Shown here in pieces: positions 15,712 to 24,837 of a stretch of 64,000 bases of DNA (positions are counted from its first letter, which is position 1; every line of letters begins with the position of its first letter). The notes below the pieces were generated by a model. The model saw only the letters and a list, made by a program, of their open reading frames with translations. It made no database searches and was not told the DNA's origin. Source of the stretch: SXVE01 sp036388895 (lineage in GTDB: Bacteria; Acidobacteriota; Blastocatellia; Pyrinomonadales; Pyrinomonadaceae); the NCBI GenBank assembly GCA_036388895.1, contig DASVQY010000018.1, positions 34,631 through 98,630 on the forward strand, in the 5' to 3' direction. The position numbers and the translations under genes are program-made.

Positions 15712-17337
15712 CTGACTGTCGCAAAGTTTTCAGTCGTCGCCAAGATTTTACCGGAACCATCGGTTTTGCTGACCGGCAAAGGCGAAATTTTGGCTGCCAA
15801 CCAGCCGTTTGAAAGAATTTTTCGATTGAAAATCGAATCTTTGAGAGGCAAAAATCTGCTCGTTTTTTCGACGACGCCGCGCGAAAAGCTGGAAAGTTTT
15901 TTGCGCAACTGTTCTCGCAGCCGCCAAACGATTATCGGCGCGATGGATTTGCAGAACTGGCAGGGACAAATTACCGAATACCGCTGCGAAGGCGCTTTGC
16001 TCGAACCGGCAAGCGAATCAACGCCCGCGATCATTTTTGTCCGCTTTAAAACGAAAGAATCTGCCGGAAGCCGATTCAAACTCTTAAACGACCAGATCGA
16101 AAAACTCAACCGCGAGATAGCCGAGCGGCGCCGCGCCGAAGAATTAAACCGAAAACTTTACGTCGAAGCCAGCGAAGCCGGACGCTTGAAAGACGATTTT
16201 CTGGCGACCGTTTCGCACGAATTGCGCACGCCTTTGAACGCGATTTTGGGTTGGGTGAGAATGCTTCGCACGGGAACTTTAGACGAAGAAAATTTCACCA
16301 AAGGATTGGAGACGATTGAGCGAAACTCGCTTTTCCAATCGCAGTTAATCGAAGATTTGCTCGACGTTTCGCGCATTATTACCGGAAAATTGCGGCTTGA
16401 TGTTCGTCCGGTGAACTTGAATGCGATTATCGAAAACGCGATTGATTCGGTGCGCCCGATGGTCGAGAACAAAGACATCCGGCTGCAATTCATTTCGGAT
16501 TCAGATGTCGGCGCAATCAGGGGCGACGCCGAACGGCTGCAACAAATCGTCTGGAATCTTCTATCGAACGCCATTAAATTCACGCCGCGAGGCGGAAGCG
16601 TCGAAACGCGGCTCGAACGGGTTGATTCGCACGTTGAAATAACGGTGAGCGACACCGGCTCAGGCATCGCACCGGATTTTCTGCCGTTTGTTTTCGAGCG
16701 CTTTCTGCAGGCGGACGCGAGTAAAACGAGAAAATTCGGCGGTTTGGGTCTGGGACTGGCTATCGTTCGACATTTAACCGAATTACACGGCGGCACGGCG
16801 CACGTTTTCAGCGACGGTTTAGGCACAGGCGCGACTTTTACAATAAAACTGCCGACGTTGACCGTTCGCGAAAAAGAAACTTTTTCAGGCGTGACGAAAA
16901 GCAGTCAAGATTCGTCCGCGACAACTTCCCTGAGCGTGCCCGACTTTCAGCCGGCGATTGAAAATTTGCGCCTTTTAGTTGTTGACGACATTGCCGACGC
17001 GCGAGATTTAATGCGCGTAATGCTCGAAAAATGCGACGCGCGAGTGGAAATTGCGGCGTCCGCCGTCGAAGCGCTCGAAAAGCTCGAACGCGAAAAATTC
17101 GATATTTTAATCAGCGACATCGAAATGCCAATCAACGACGGTTTTTTTCTCATCAATAAAATTCGCAACTCAAACGCCAAACACATCGAAAAAATTCCCG
17201 CCGTCGCACTAACGGCACACGCCGGCAACGAAGATCGCCGCCGAATCTTATCTGCCGGTTTCAATTCGCACGTCGTCAAACCGTTCGAGCCGTCGGAATT
17301 GATTTCGGTGCTCGCTCGCCTCGCCGCTTCTCGGTAA
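15712..17337 (+). CDS. Hybrid sensor histidine kinase / response regulator
   Basis: 542 residues if started at CTG 15712. A TTG at 15766 would cut into the PAS fold: LPEPSVLLTGKGEILAANQPFERIF, the normal PAS start, begins before it. No ATG, GTG or TTG lies between the previous stop and that point, while AAAGGAGG lies about ten bases before the CTG. Domains are PAS (about 10-120), a coiled coil (EKLNREIAERRRAEELNRK), HisKA with VSHELRTPLNAILGW, HATPase_c (DAERLQQIVWNLLSNAIKF, DTGSGIAPDF, GGLGLGLAIVRH), and a C-terminal receiver (about 420-540) whose DISDIEMP-type strand reads ILISDIEMP. No membrane helix is visible, so it is a cytoplasmic kinase. Confidence 0.88.
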   Translation: MTVAKFSVVAKILPEPSVLLTGKGEILAANQPFERIFRLKIESLRGKNLLVFSTTPREKLESFLRNCSRSRQTIIGAMDLQNWQGQITEYRCEGALLEPASESTPAIIFVRFKTKESAGSRFKLLNDQIEKLNREIAERRRAEELNRKLYVEASEAGRLKDDFLATVSHELRTPLNAILGWVRMLRTGTLDEENFTKGLETIERNSLFQSQLIEDLLDVSRIITGKLRLDVRPVNLNAIIENAIDSVRPMVENKDIRLQFISDSDVGAIRGDAERLQQIVWNLLSNAIKFTPRGGSVETRLERVDSHVEITVSDTGSGIAPDFLPFVFERFLQADASKTRKFGGLGLGLAIVRHLTELHGGTAHVFSDGLGTGATFTIKLPTLTVREKETFSGVTKSSQDSSATTSLSVPDFQPAIENLRLLVVDDIADARDLMRVMLEKCDARVEIAASAVEALEKLEREKFDILISDIEMPINDGFFLINKIRNSNAKHIEKIPAVALTAHAGNEDRRRILSAGFNSHVVKPFEPSELISVLARLAASR

Positions 17338-17352
17338 AAAACTTTTCTCTTT

Positions 17353-18051
17353 TCAAAAATTGCCTTTCAGCACCAAACGAAACGGAAAATGCCGTTCAAC
17401 GGTAAAATTTTTCAAACCGGCTTTTCCTGCTAAAACATTTAATTCTCTTGGTTTAAATGAACGCAAAATCGAAAGCGAGCCGTCTTCACGAACGAGCGGG
17501 CTGATGCGAAAAGCGGCGCAAAAAATTTTGTACGAAACCGTTGCGAGCGGATGCCGGTGCAAATCAATTACGAAAACGGCGCGACGCGCCACGCGGCTCA
17601 GCTCACGTAAAATCAAAACGACATTTTCATCGGTGAAATGATGCGTGAAAAGCGAGCAAATCGCGTAATCGAAACTTTGACAGGCGAAAGGCAGCAGCAG
17701 GGCGTCGCCGCGAATCGCTTTTATTTCCCGGAAATTTACAGATTCTTCCAAAATCGAACGCGCCGAACGAGCGTTCAGCTCAAGCCCGTAAAGCGCGGCT
17801 TTTCGTTTGGATTTTCGCGCGAATCTCGCTGTGAAGCGAAGCAGTTCGCCCGAACCGGCGCCGACATCCAGAACGGAAAATTCCGGCAGATTTTCGTTTC
17901 TAACTGTGCGCAAAAGCGTTTTCTTTAGAGCATGATTGTCGCCCGCAAAACGATTAACGAGCCGAATCTCGCGCAGAAAACGATCATATTCTTCGGGCGT
18001 ATAATCGCCCGTGTCTATGCGTTCGAGTTTTTCGCTTCGTTTTTGGAACAC
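17353..18051 (-). CDS. Class I SAM-dependent methyltransferase
   Basis: 232 residues, start GTG at 18051. An N-terminal helical part (SEKLERIDTGDYTPEEYDRFLREIRLVNRFAGD) precedes VLDVGAGSGELLRFTARFA (motif I, about residue 61). Then come YGLELNARSARSIL, DALLLPFACQSFDYAICSLFTHHFTDENVVLILRELSRVARRAVFVIDLHR (motifs II-III). The pattern resembles UbiE-like methyltransferases that sit beside type III polyketide synthases or FAD monooxygenases, but no such partner is in the window. The substrate is unknown. It is convergent with the hybrid kinase, separated by 15 bases. Confidence 0.83.
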   Translation of the reverse strand: MFQKRSEKLERIDTGDYTPEEYDRFLREIRLVNRFAGDNHALKKTLLRTVRNENLPEFSVLDVGAGSGELLRFTARFARKSKRKAALYGLELNARSARSILEESVNFREIKAIRGDALLLPFACQSFDYAICSLFTHHFTDENVVLILRELSRVARRAVFVIDLHRHPLATVSYKIFCAAFRISPLVREDGSLSILRSFKPRELNVLAGKAGLKNFTVERHFPFRLVLKGNF

Positions 18052-18198
18052 TTTTGTAAGGATAGAAAAACTGACCTAAGAAATAAAGCAATCAAACTTA
18101 CGATTGATTCGAAACCTTATTTTTTACACAAATTAAAAGCAAATCTGAGGCTGGCTATTTCAATCGCGGTTTCAATTTACGTTTATCTTCTAAACCGC

Positions 18199-18238
18199 AA
18201 AAGATCCGCTTTTTATTAGTTTAAAAAGCGGATCTTTT
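18199..18238 (-). terminator. Rho-independent terminator of the DUF1501 gene
   Basis: AAAAGATCCGCTTTTT and its exact reverse complement AAAAAGCGGATCTTTT flank a short AT loop, a 16-bp stem ending in a T-run. It lies 25 bases downstream of the leftward DUF1501 stop and upstream of the methyltransferase GTG. Confidence 0.8.
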
Positions 18239-18262
18239 GTGAGGTTTACTTCAGAAAAAAAA

Positions 18263-19522
18263 TCAACTTAAAAACCCTTTAAAGTTTGCAGCGCTGGTTT
18301 TATAACCGGGAAAGATTTTGCTTAAATCCTTGCTGCCAGAGTGCTTATAAGCTATTTCACCGAAAACGTCGCGAAAATCGGTCGTCACGGCTAAATCGCG
18401 TCCTTCGTTCAACTGATCGTTTTTCAAGCCTGCCCAATTGCCGTAAACCTTTCCGCCTTTTACCGAATTTCCCAAAACCAGCATTGCATTTCCGTGTCCG
18501 TGATCGGTACCGCGCGTGCCGTTTTCGCGAGCCGTTCTGCCGAATTCCGACATTGTTAAAAGAACGACATCGTCCATTCGCTTGCCTAAATCCGTGGCGA
18601 AAGCGGCGATTGAAGCGCCAAAATCCCTGAGAAGATTTGCCTGCGTGCCTCGCGCACTGCCTTGATTATTGTGCGTGTCCCAGTTATTCGATTCGGCAAA
18701 AGCGACTTCCAAGCCAACGCCCGCTTTTATCAATTGAGCGATTTGTTGAAGCGAGCGACCGAGCTGCGAGTTCGGATAAACCGCGCCGTTTTCCGTTTTG
18801 TATTGTGCCGGATTTGATTGTTTCAAAAAATTTACGGCTTGAAACGTTTCGGCTCCGGTTTCGCTTAAACTGTCTTTAGCATTTTCCTGCCAAATTCCTT
18901 CAAAACCGCCCTGCACGGATTGCGTGTAAACACCGGCTTTAATCGCAAAATCGGAAAGATTCGTCATTGCGACTGACGGCGCGCGACCGTAGAGCGAACG
19001 CGGAAGCTGTCCGGTCAGCGAAACGGCGCGAAACGGCGATTCGTCTTTGCTTGATTTGCTTTGCAAAACGCGGTTTAGCCAGCCGTCGCGCGTCGCTTTG
19101 ACGCCGGGCGTCGCCGATTCCATATAATCCTGCGCGTCGAAATGCGAGCGCGTATTATCGGGCGAACCGACAGAATGAACGACGGCTAATTGCTTCGATT
19201 GCCAGAATTTTTCGAGCGGTTTGAGCGACGGGTGAAGCCCGAAAAAACCGTCGAGATTAATTGCTCCGTCCGCGCTGCCGGGTTTTTGAATGGCAATCGT
19301 GCGGCGCAGATTGTAATATTCGCTTTCGCCGTGCGGAACGATCATATTCAGCCCGTCAACCGCTCCGCGCTGGAAGATCGTCACCAAAACCTTTTTCTTG
19401 CCGTAACCGTCGCGGCGAATCGCGGCGCCGGCGTATTGATGTAGAAAATCGGGCGCTGCCGCCATAAATCCGAAACTCGCGAGCGAGATGCCGCTCGCTT
19501 TTAAGAAATAACGTCTATCCAT
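18263..19522 (-). CDS. DUF1501 TAT-exported protein
   Basis: 419 residues from the ATG at 19522 (MDRRYFLKASG). The preceding TTGAGG serves as ribosome binding site, and a TTG 15 bases upstream is less likely. The twin-arginine signal RRYFLKASGISLASFGF leads to export in folded form. Domain markers include VLVTIFQRGAVDGLNMIVPHGE (about 45), DSHFDAQDYMES-type SHFDAQDYME, ESNNWDTHNNQG (about 285) and MSEFGRTARENGTRGTDHGHGN (about 320), all typical of DUF1501, an alkaline-phosphatase-superfamily-like protein. In Acidobacteria and Planctomycetes it is normally paired with a DUF1800 gene; no DUF1800 gene is found here. Confidence 0.9.
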   Translation of the reverse strand: MDRRYFLKASGISLASFGFMAAAPDFLHQYAGAAIRRDGYGKKKVLVTIFQRGAVDGLNMIVPHGESEYYNLRRTIAIQKPGSADGAINLDGFFGLHPSLKPLEKFWQSKQLAVVHSVGSPDNTRSHFDAQDYMESATPGVKATRDGWLNRVLQSKSSKDESPFRAVSLTGQLPRSLYGRAPSVAMTNLSDFAIKAGVYTQSVQGGFEGIWQENAKDSLSETGAETFQAVNFLKQSNPAQYKTENGAVYPNSQLGRSLQQIAQLIKAGVGLEVAFAESNNWDTHNNQGSARGTQANLLRDFGASIAAFATDLGKRMDDVVLLTMSEFGRTARENGTRGTDHGHGNAMLVLGNSVKGGKVYGNWAGLKNDQLNEGRDLAVTTDFRDVFGEIAYKHSGSKDLSKIFPGYKTSAANFKGFLS

Positions 19523-19671
19523 AAATGTCTGCCTCAAAATTCATTCGTCAAACTTTGCCTTAAAAAATATCGGCTGGTTTTTAGACGCGCGAAGATGCCG
19601 GTTGGTCGTTTTTATTTTCGGCTTTTGTCGTTTCCAGTCGGTTCGTTGTAAATTTAAAGTATTTGATAGCG

Positions 19672-19732
19672 AATAATTGATAATTGATAACCGCCGGAAA
19701 TTATTGGATTTTACTGTCAATTATCAATTATT
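19672..19732. repeat. 16-bp perfect inverted repeat, 'AATTGATAATTGA' type
   Basis: AATAATTGATAATTGA (19672-19687) is matched exactly by TCAATTATCAATTATT (19717-19732) across a 29-base loop. Each arm holds two copies of the word AATTGATA. It lies just before the ATG of the 2OG oxygenase gene and would form part of its leader. Confidence 0.65.
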
Positions 19733-19749
19733 TAACTAAATTTAGTTTT

Positions 19750-20565
19750 ATGCGAGAACAATTTGTCAATTTAATCGTCGAACGCCTCGACAGCGAAGCC
19801 GAACGGATTCGCACGGACTTTCAAACCGAAAAAGGAGTGAAAACCCGTTTCGCGGCGATAGATAATCTTTTGCCCGACGATCTGGCGCGAAAAATTTTCG
19901 TCGCTTTTCCTTCTCTGAACGATATGCGGCTTTTGGACAGCTTCCGCGAGAAAAAATACACTTCCAAATCGCTGGACCAATTCGATCCGCTCATCTCCGA
20001 CATTACGTTCGCTTTTCAAGACGAGCGTGTTATCGAAAAAGTCGCCGGGCTGACCGATATAAAAGACCCGAAAGGCGACCCGCATCTTTACGCGGGCGGA
20101 ATCAGCGCGATGGCGAAAGGTCATTTCCTTAATCCGCATCTCGATAATTCGCACGATTACGAACAGAAACATTACCGCGTTTTGAATCTGCTTTATTACA
20201 TCACGCCGGACTGGAAACCGGAAAACGGCGGCAATCTCGAACTTTGGAACGAAGACGTAACCGAATCGGTCGAAATTCCGAGCCTTTTCAATCGTTTGGT
20301 TTTAATGTCAACCAACGATAAATCGTGGCACTCGGTCAACGAAGTAAAAAAAGACGGAGCGCGCTGCTGCATTTCCAACTATTATTTTTCGCCGCATTCG
20401 CCGAACGGCTACGAAACGACTCACGTCACGTATTTTCAAGCCCGACCAGAACAGACACTGCGGCGAATAGTGACGAAGGTGGACAGCGATTTGCGGACAG
20501 CTTTGAGAAAAATCAAGAAAAGCGGTTTCAGCAAAAAGGATTTATACGAAGGCGAAAAACAGTAA
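19750..20565 (+). CDS. 2OG-Fe(II) oxygenase family protein
   Basis: 271 residues from the ATG at 19750 (MREQFVNLIVERLD), chosen because the longer frame from 19684 runs through an inverted repeat. The double-stranded beta-helix core shows HFLNPHLDNSHDYEQKHYRVLNLLYYI (HxD iron ligands at about residues 122-124), NGGNLELWNED, and TNDKSWHSVNEV (distal His). The co-substrate-binding Arg should lie about ten residues beyond (KDGARCCISNYYF). This resembles prolyl-4-hydroxylase-like and sugar-pathway oxygenases. The substrate is unknown. It is convergent with the GH92 gene. Confidence 0.8.
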   Translation: MREQFVNLIVERLDSEAERIRTDFQTEKGVKTRFAAIDNLLPDDLARKIFVAFPSLNDMRLLDSFREKKYTSKSLDQFDPLISDITFAFQDERVIEKVAGLTDIKDPKGDPHLYAGGISAMAKGHFLNPHLDNSHDYEQKHYRVLNLLYYITPDWKPENGGNLELWNEDVTESVEIPSLFNRLVLMSTNDKSWHSVNEVKKDGARCCISNYYFSPHSPNGYETTHVTYFQARPEQTLRRIVTKVDSDLRTALRKIKKSGFSKKDLYEGEKQ

Positions 20566-20759
20566 GAAGAGAAGCGGAGAAAGGGAGATAAGGAAAATGT
20601 GATGCCAACCTAGTCTTTTTTCACCTTTCTTTTCCGCGTCCCCGCGTCTCTCCTTTTCATCAGTGCGACAGAATCCACATCGCCGCACTGTGCTTGCTTG
20701 ATACCGCGCAAGGACATTTGTCCCTGCCGCATAAAGTTAATTGATTCCGGTGCCTTAAA

Positions 20760-23687
20760 TTACCGAATTAAGATTTCGTCTATGAAAATAAAAGCATCAT
20801 TTCCGGCACCGGGATGCCACGACGGAATTTTGCCTAGATTGTAGGCTTTGACGCGAATGTACTGCGCCCGCGCAGGCGAGATTTCACGAACATAATCGCG
20901 GATCTTGCTTTCCATATCCTGCGGCGCGACATCGGTTTCGATTTCGGCGATTTTGGTAAAATTCTGTCCGTCGCCGGACACCTCAAATTCAAGGCGCGTC
21001 GGCATCCAAATCCACGAGCGCGCGTCCTGCAGAAATCCGGCGCCGAGACTTTTGATTTCCGTTTCTTTTTGCAAATCAATTACGGCGACAAAGTCCTGCG
21101 CCTGATAGCCCTGCCACTCGCCGGACGCGAAATTTTTCGTGCCGCGAATACCGTCTATTAACCCTTCGTCTCCGCCGCCCGTGTATTGACGGTTGTATTT
21201 AGACAAAATTTTCACCGTCCAACTGTTTGGTTTTTTATAAAATACGGCTTCGGCGGTTAAAGATTTTTCGCCGTTCGGAAGAGTTGAAGCGGCTTTAACG
21301 ATTGATGTTTTGTCGATCGTTAAAGGCTTTGTGTATTCGATTCGCGGTTCCGCGCCGTCGAGAGAATAGAGAATTTTCGCCTCCGGCATTGCTGATTTGA
21401 GCGTGATCGTTGTTTTGTCGGTGAAAGCGCGTCCGGCGCTTTCGATCAGCGGAACCGAAACGAGGTTTTCCCGGATTGCCGAAACGGGAAATTCGGTAAA
21501 CCAATCTTTTACGGGCGCGGCGGTCATTTCAAATTCCAAAGTTCCGCCGCGCGTTATATCTTCGTGAGCGATAAACGCTTTGCGGTAATTTTTGCCGTTT
21601 AATTTGACGCTTTTGACGTAAATGTTTTCCGCCGAAACATCAGGCGCCTTTATTATAAATGTTTTGCCGTTTTCCAGATTGTATTTCGTTTCTCGGAAAA
21701 GCGGCGTTCCGAGCGTATAAATCGGCTGCGACGGATTAACCTGATAAAAACCGGACGCGCTCAAAACATACCACGCCGACATTTGCCCGCAGTCCTCGTT
21801 GCCGATCAAGCCGTCGGGCGTCGGTTTGTAAAATTCGTCCATAATTCGCCGCGCGAGCTTTTGAGTTTTCCACGGCTCGCCGACGTAATTATATAAATAA
21901 ACGATGTGATGCGAAGGCTCGTTGCCGTGCGCGTATTGTCCGATCAAGCCGGTTATATCCGGCTGCTCGCGTCCGGCAAGTTTCGCGTCGGTCGTAAACA
22001 GTTCGTCTAATTTCGCCGCGAATTTGCGATTTCCGCCGTGCAGTTCGACCAGGCGCGAAACGTCCTGCGGCACGAAAAACGAATACTGCCACGAGTTCCC
22101 TTCGGTAAAATTAAATGTAACGTCATTCGGCGCGAAAGGTTTGATAAATCCGCCGTTTTGTTTCGGGCGCATAAAACCGGTTTCGGCGTCGAAAAGATTT
22201 TCAAAAGAACGGGCGCGGCGAATGTATCTTTCGTAATCGGCGGGCTTTTTCAAAATTCGCGCCATCATTGCGATGCAGTAATCGTTGTAAGCGTATTCGA
22301 GCGTTTTGGAAACCGATTCCTGCTCGTCTTCCATCGAAATGTAACCGCGTTTTTTATAGCTTTCCAATCCGAAATGATCGAGTTCCGCCGAATGTTTTGC
22401 CGCCGCAAACGCTTTTTCGTAATCGAAACCTTTGATATTTTTCGCCATCGCGTCGGCGATTACTGAAACGGCGTGATAACCGATCATCGTATCGGTTTCG
22501 TTAGCGGCAAGCTCCCAAACCGGAAGTCGTCCGCCCTGCTCGTATTGCCGAATAAAAGTGTTGATGAATTCCGCCGTGCGCCGCTCATCAATAATAGTGT
22601 AAAGCGGATGCGCCGCTCGAAATGTATCCCAAAGCGAAAAAACCGTATAATTTGTATCTTTCGGCGCATCGTGAATTTTCCTGTCCAACCCGAGATATTT
22701 TCCGTCAGCATCCTGAAAAATATTGGGCGCGATCATCGTATGATAAAGCGCGGTGTAAAAATTCGTCATTTGGGCTTTACCCCCGCTCGAAACTTCAATT
22801 TTCGCTAATTCTTTGTTCCAGGCATTCCGCGCATCATTTTTAACTTTCTCAAAACTCCAATGATTCAATTCTGTCTCTAAATTTTTCCGCGCGCCTTCAA
22901 TACCGGTCGGTGAAATGGCGACTTTAACGAGTATTTTTTTGTCATGGGGATTTACGAAACGTAATGAAACGCTCAAATTCGTTCCTTTTCCCTGCGTCAT
23001 TCGTTCGTTTTGTTCTGTAATATCAACGCCGTTGATAATCGCGTGCGAAGCAAAAGGTTCGGAAAATTCGGCGGCGAAATAAACAATTTGATCTTTTGCC
23101 CAACTGCTCGAACGCCGAAAACCCTCGATGCGATTTTCACCGACGATTTTGACTTCCGAATCTAAAACTTTGTCCCGCCATTTCAAATCCAGATTTATGT
23201 TGACGAATTTAGAATAGGGAAAAACGTAACGATGCAGTCCAACCCGTTTTGTTGCAGTTAACTCCGCCAAAATGCCGTTGTTCATTTTGACCGAATAGAA
23301 ACCTGCGGTTGCCGTTTCGTTCGCATGAGAAAACGTTCTATCGTCATTACCGTCAATCGTCGGCGTCAGCAAAACGTCGCAATAATCGGGAATTCCCGTG
23401 CCGCTCAAATGCGTGTGCGAAAAACCGTAAATTACATCGTCCGAATAATGGTAACCGGAGCTTCCGTCCCAATTATCAATTCTCGTGTCGGGCGATAATT
23501 GAACCATTCCGAACGGCACGGTCGCGCCGGGAAATGTGTGACCGTGCCCGCCCGTTCCGATAAACGGATTGACGTAGCGCGTAAAATCCTTTGTTTGAGA
23601 TTTAACGTTAGAGGAAAAAGAGAAAAAAAGAAGAATGAGAAAAACGAAAGAGCAAGTCCGTTTGTTTACGAGTTGCAGCGATTTCAT
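20760..23687 (-). CDS. GH92 alpha-mannosidase with C-terminal Fn3-assoc and F5/8C domains
   Basis: 975 residues. A signal peptide (about 1-30) is followed by the GH92 N-terminal beta-sandwich beginning YVNPFIGTGGHGHTFPGATVPFGMVQLSPDTR. The catalytic (alpha/alpha)6 barrel spans about 270-720, with WDTFRAAHPLYTI, MIGYHAVSVIADAM and GNEPSHHIVYLYNY, then GNEDCGQMSAWYVLSASGFY. GH92 enzymes are calcium-dependent exo-alpha-mannosidases acting on N-glycans or mannans. After residue 740 a chitobiase-like/Fn3-associated strand domain (KILYSLDGAEPRIEYTKPL) and a discoidin-like domain (GLIDGIRGTKNFASGEWQGY) probably bind carbohydrate. The ATG overlaps the pseudouridine synthase stop (ATGA). It is a secreted or periplasmic scavenging enzyme. 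Confidence 0.93.
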   Translation of the reverse strand: MKSLQLVNKRTCSFVFLILLFFSFSSNVKSQTKDFTRYVNPFIGTGGHGHTFPGATVPFGMVQLSPDTRIDNWDGSSGYHYSDDVIYGFSHTHLSGTGIPDYCDVLLTPTIDGNDDRTFSHANETATAGFYSVKMNNGILAELTATKRVGLHRYVFPYSKFVNINLDLKWRDKVLDSEVKIVGENRIEGFRRSSSWAKDQIVYFAAEFSEPFASHAIINGVDITEQNERMTQGKGTNLSVSLRFVNPHDKKILVKVAISPTGIEGARKNLETELNHWSFEKVKNDARNAWNKELAKIEVSSGGKAQMTNFYTALYHTMIAPNIFQDADGKYLGLDRKIHDAPKDTNYTVFSLWDTFRAAHPLYTIIDERRTAEFINTFIRQYEQGGRLPVWELAANETDTMIGYHAVSVIADAMAKNIKGFDYEKAFAAAKHSAELDHFGLESYKKRGYISMEDEQESVSKTLEYAYNDYCIAMMARILKKPADYERYIRRARSFENLFDAETGFMRPKQNGGFIKPFAPNDVTFNFTEGNSWQYSFFVPQDVSRLVELHGGNRKFAAKLDELFTTDAKLAGREQPDITGLIGQYAHGNEPSHHIVYLYNYVGEPWKTQKLARRIMDEFYKPTPDGLIGNEDCGQMSAWYVLSASGFYQVNPSQPIYTLGTPLFRETKYNLENGKTFIIKAPDVSAENIYVKSVKLNGKNYRKAFIAHEDITRGGTLEFEMTAAPVKDWFTEFPVSAIRENLVSVPLIESAGRAFTDKTTITLKSAMPEAKILYSLDGAEPRIEYTKPLTIDKTSIVKAASTLPNGEKSLTAEAVFYKKPNSWTVKILSKYNRQYTGGGDEGLIDGIRGTKNFASGEWQGYQAQDFVAVIDLQKETEIKSLGAGFLQDARSWIWMPTRLEFEVSGDGQNFTKIAEIETDVAPQDMESKIRDYVREISPARAQYIRVKAYNLGKIPSWHPGAGNDAFIFIDEILIR

Positions 23688-24700
23688 TCGTTCAAATTAA
23701 ATAACTTAAGAAACTCTGTCAATTCTGCGGGCAAGGCGGCAACAAAATTTAATCTTTGCTGCGTGTGCGGGTGCGTGAAAGCCAATTTTTCGGCATGAAG
23801 AAAAACGCGGCTGAGATTAATGATCGCCTGTTTAATTTTCGGGTCGGCGACTGTTTTATCGCGTCCTTCGTTGTAAGTTTCGTCGCCGACAACCGGATGA
23901 TTGATAAAGGCGAGATGGACCCGAATTTGATGAGTTCTGCCGGTTTTTATCTGCACGTCGAGCAAAGTGAATTTTTCAAATCGTTGCCGCACTTTCCAAA
24001 GCGAAAGCGCCGAGCGCCCGCCGGCTTTATTCGCCGACATTTTCAAACGATTGTATCTGTCGCGCCCGATTGTCGCTTCGATTCGTCCCGAATTCTCGCG
24101 CGTCGCACCGTGAACCAAAGCGACATAGGATTTATAAACCGCGCGAGCTCGAAACTGTTCGGAAAGCGCTTCGTGCGTCGCTTCGTCTTTGGCGACGACG
24201 ATTAAACCGGACGTGTTTTTATCCAAACGATGAACGATTCCGATTTTTGATTTCAGATTTTGAATCTTGGATTGTTCGTCCGATCCTGCGGCAAACTTTA
24301 ATTCTTCGCTTTGAATGTTGAATTTATAGGCGACGGCGTTGGCGAGTGTTCCCGACGGAACACCTGCGCCCGGATGAACGACCATTCCCGCCGGTTTGTT
24401 GACGACGGCGAGATGAGCGTCCTCGTAAACGATTTCAAGCGGAATGTCTTCCGGCACAAATTCGGCGGTCGGAAGCTCGGTCAGTTCAATTTCGATCTCG
24501 TCGCCGGATCGAAGTTTGTAGGAAGATTTCGATTCTTTTTGATTGACCAGACAATCGCCTTCGTCAATCAATTTTTGCAGGCGCGAGCGCGACCAATTTT
24601 CGATTTTTTCGGCAAGATACGCGTCAAGGCGTTTTTCGGCGTCTGTCGGCGAAACGTGTAGAACGACCGCCGAATTTTCCCCGGCTTCTCGAATTTCCAT
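23684..24700 (-). CDS. RluA-family 23S rRNA pseudouridine synthase
   Basis: 338 residues. An N-terminal S4 RNA-binding domain (KRLDAYLAEKIENWSRSRLQKLIDEGDCLVNQ, about 20-55) precedes the catalytic domain with GIVHRLDKNTSGLIVVAKD (about 150-168), whose Asp is the catalytic residue of the family. Then comes GRTHQIRVHLAFINHPVVGDETYN near 265. The architecture matches RluD/RluC-type enzymes; which uridine it modifies cannot be told. It has a short insertion after FNIQSEELKFAAGSDEQSKIQNL (about 125-147) that looks variable. It overlaps the start of the GH92 gene by four bases. Confidence 0.93.
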   Translation of the reverse strand: MEIREAGENSAVVLHVSPTDAEKRLDAYLAEKIENWSRSRLQKLIDEGDCLVNQKESKSSYKLRSGDEIEIELTELPTAEFVPEDIPLEIVYEDAHLAVVNKPAGMVVHPGAGVPSGTLANAVAYKFNIQSEELKFAAGSDEQSKIQNLKSKIGIVHRLDKNTSGLIVVAKDEATHEALSEQFRARAVYKSYVALVHGATRENSGRIEATIGRDRYNRLKMSANKAGGRSALSLWKVRQRFEKFTLLDVQIKTGRTHQIRVHLAFINHPVVGDETYNEGRDKTVADPKIKQAIINLSRVFLHAEKLAFTHPHTQQRLNFVAALPAELTEFLKLFNLNE

Positions 24701-24837
24701 ATTTTATATTTTACACGCCGAAAACAAAGAAAGAACAATCACAAATGGCACAAAATACGCAAAAGGTTTTTTATATCTTTTTTTGGTTTTTGCGCCCTTT
24801 CGCGGCTGTCATTTTTTATTTAAGTCGTTTTTTGGTT

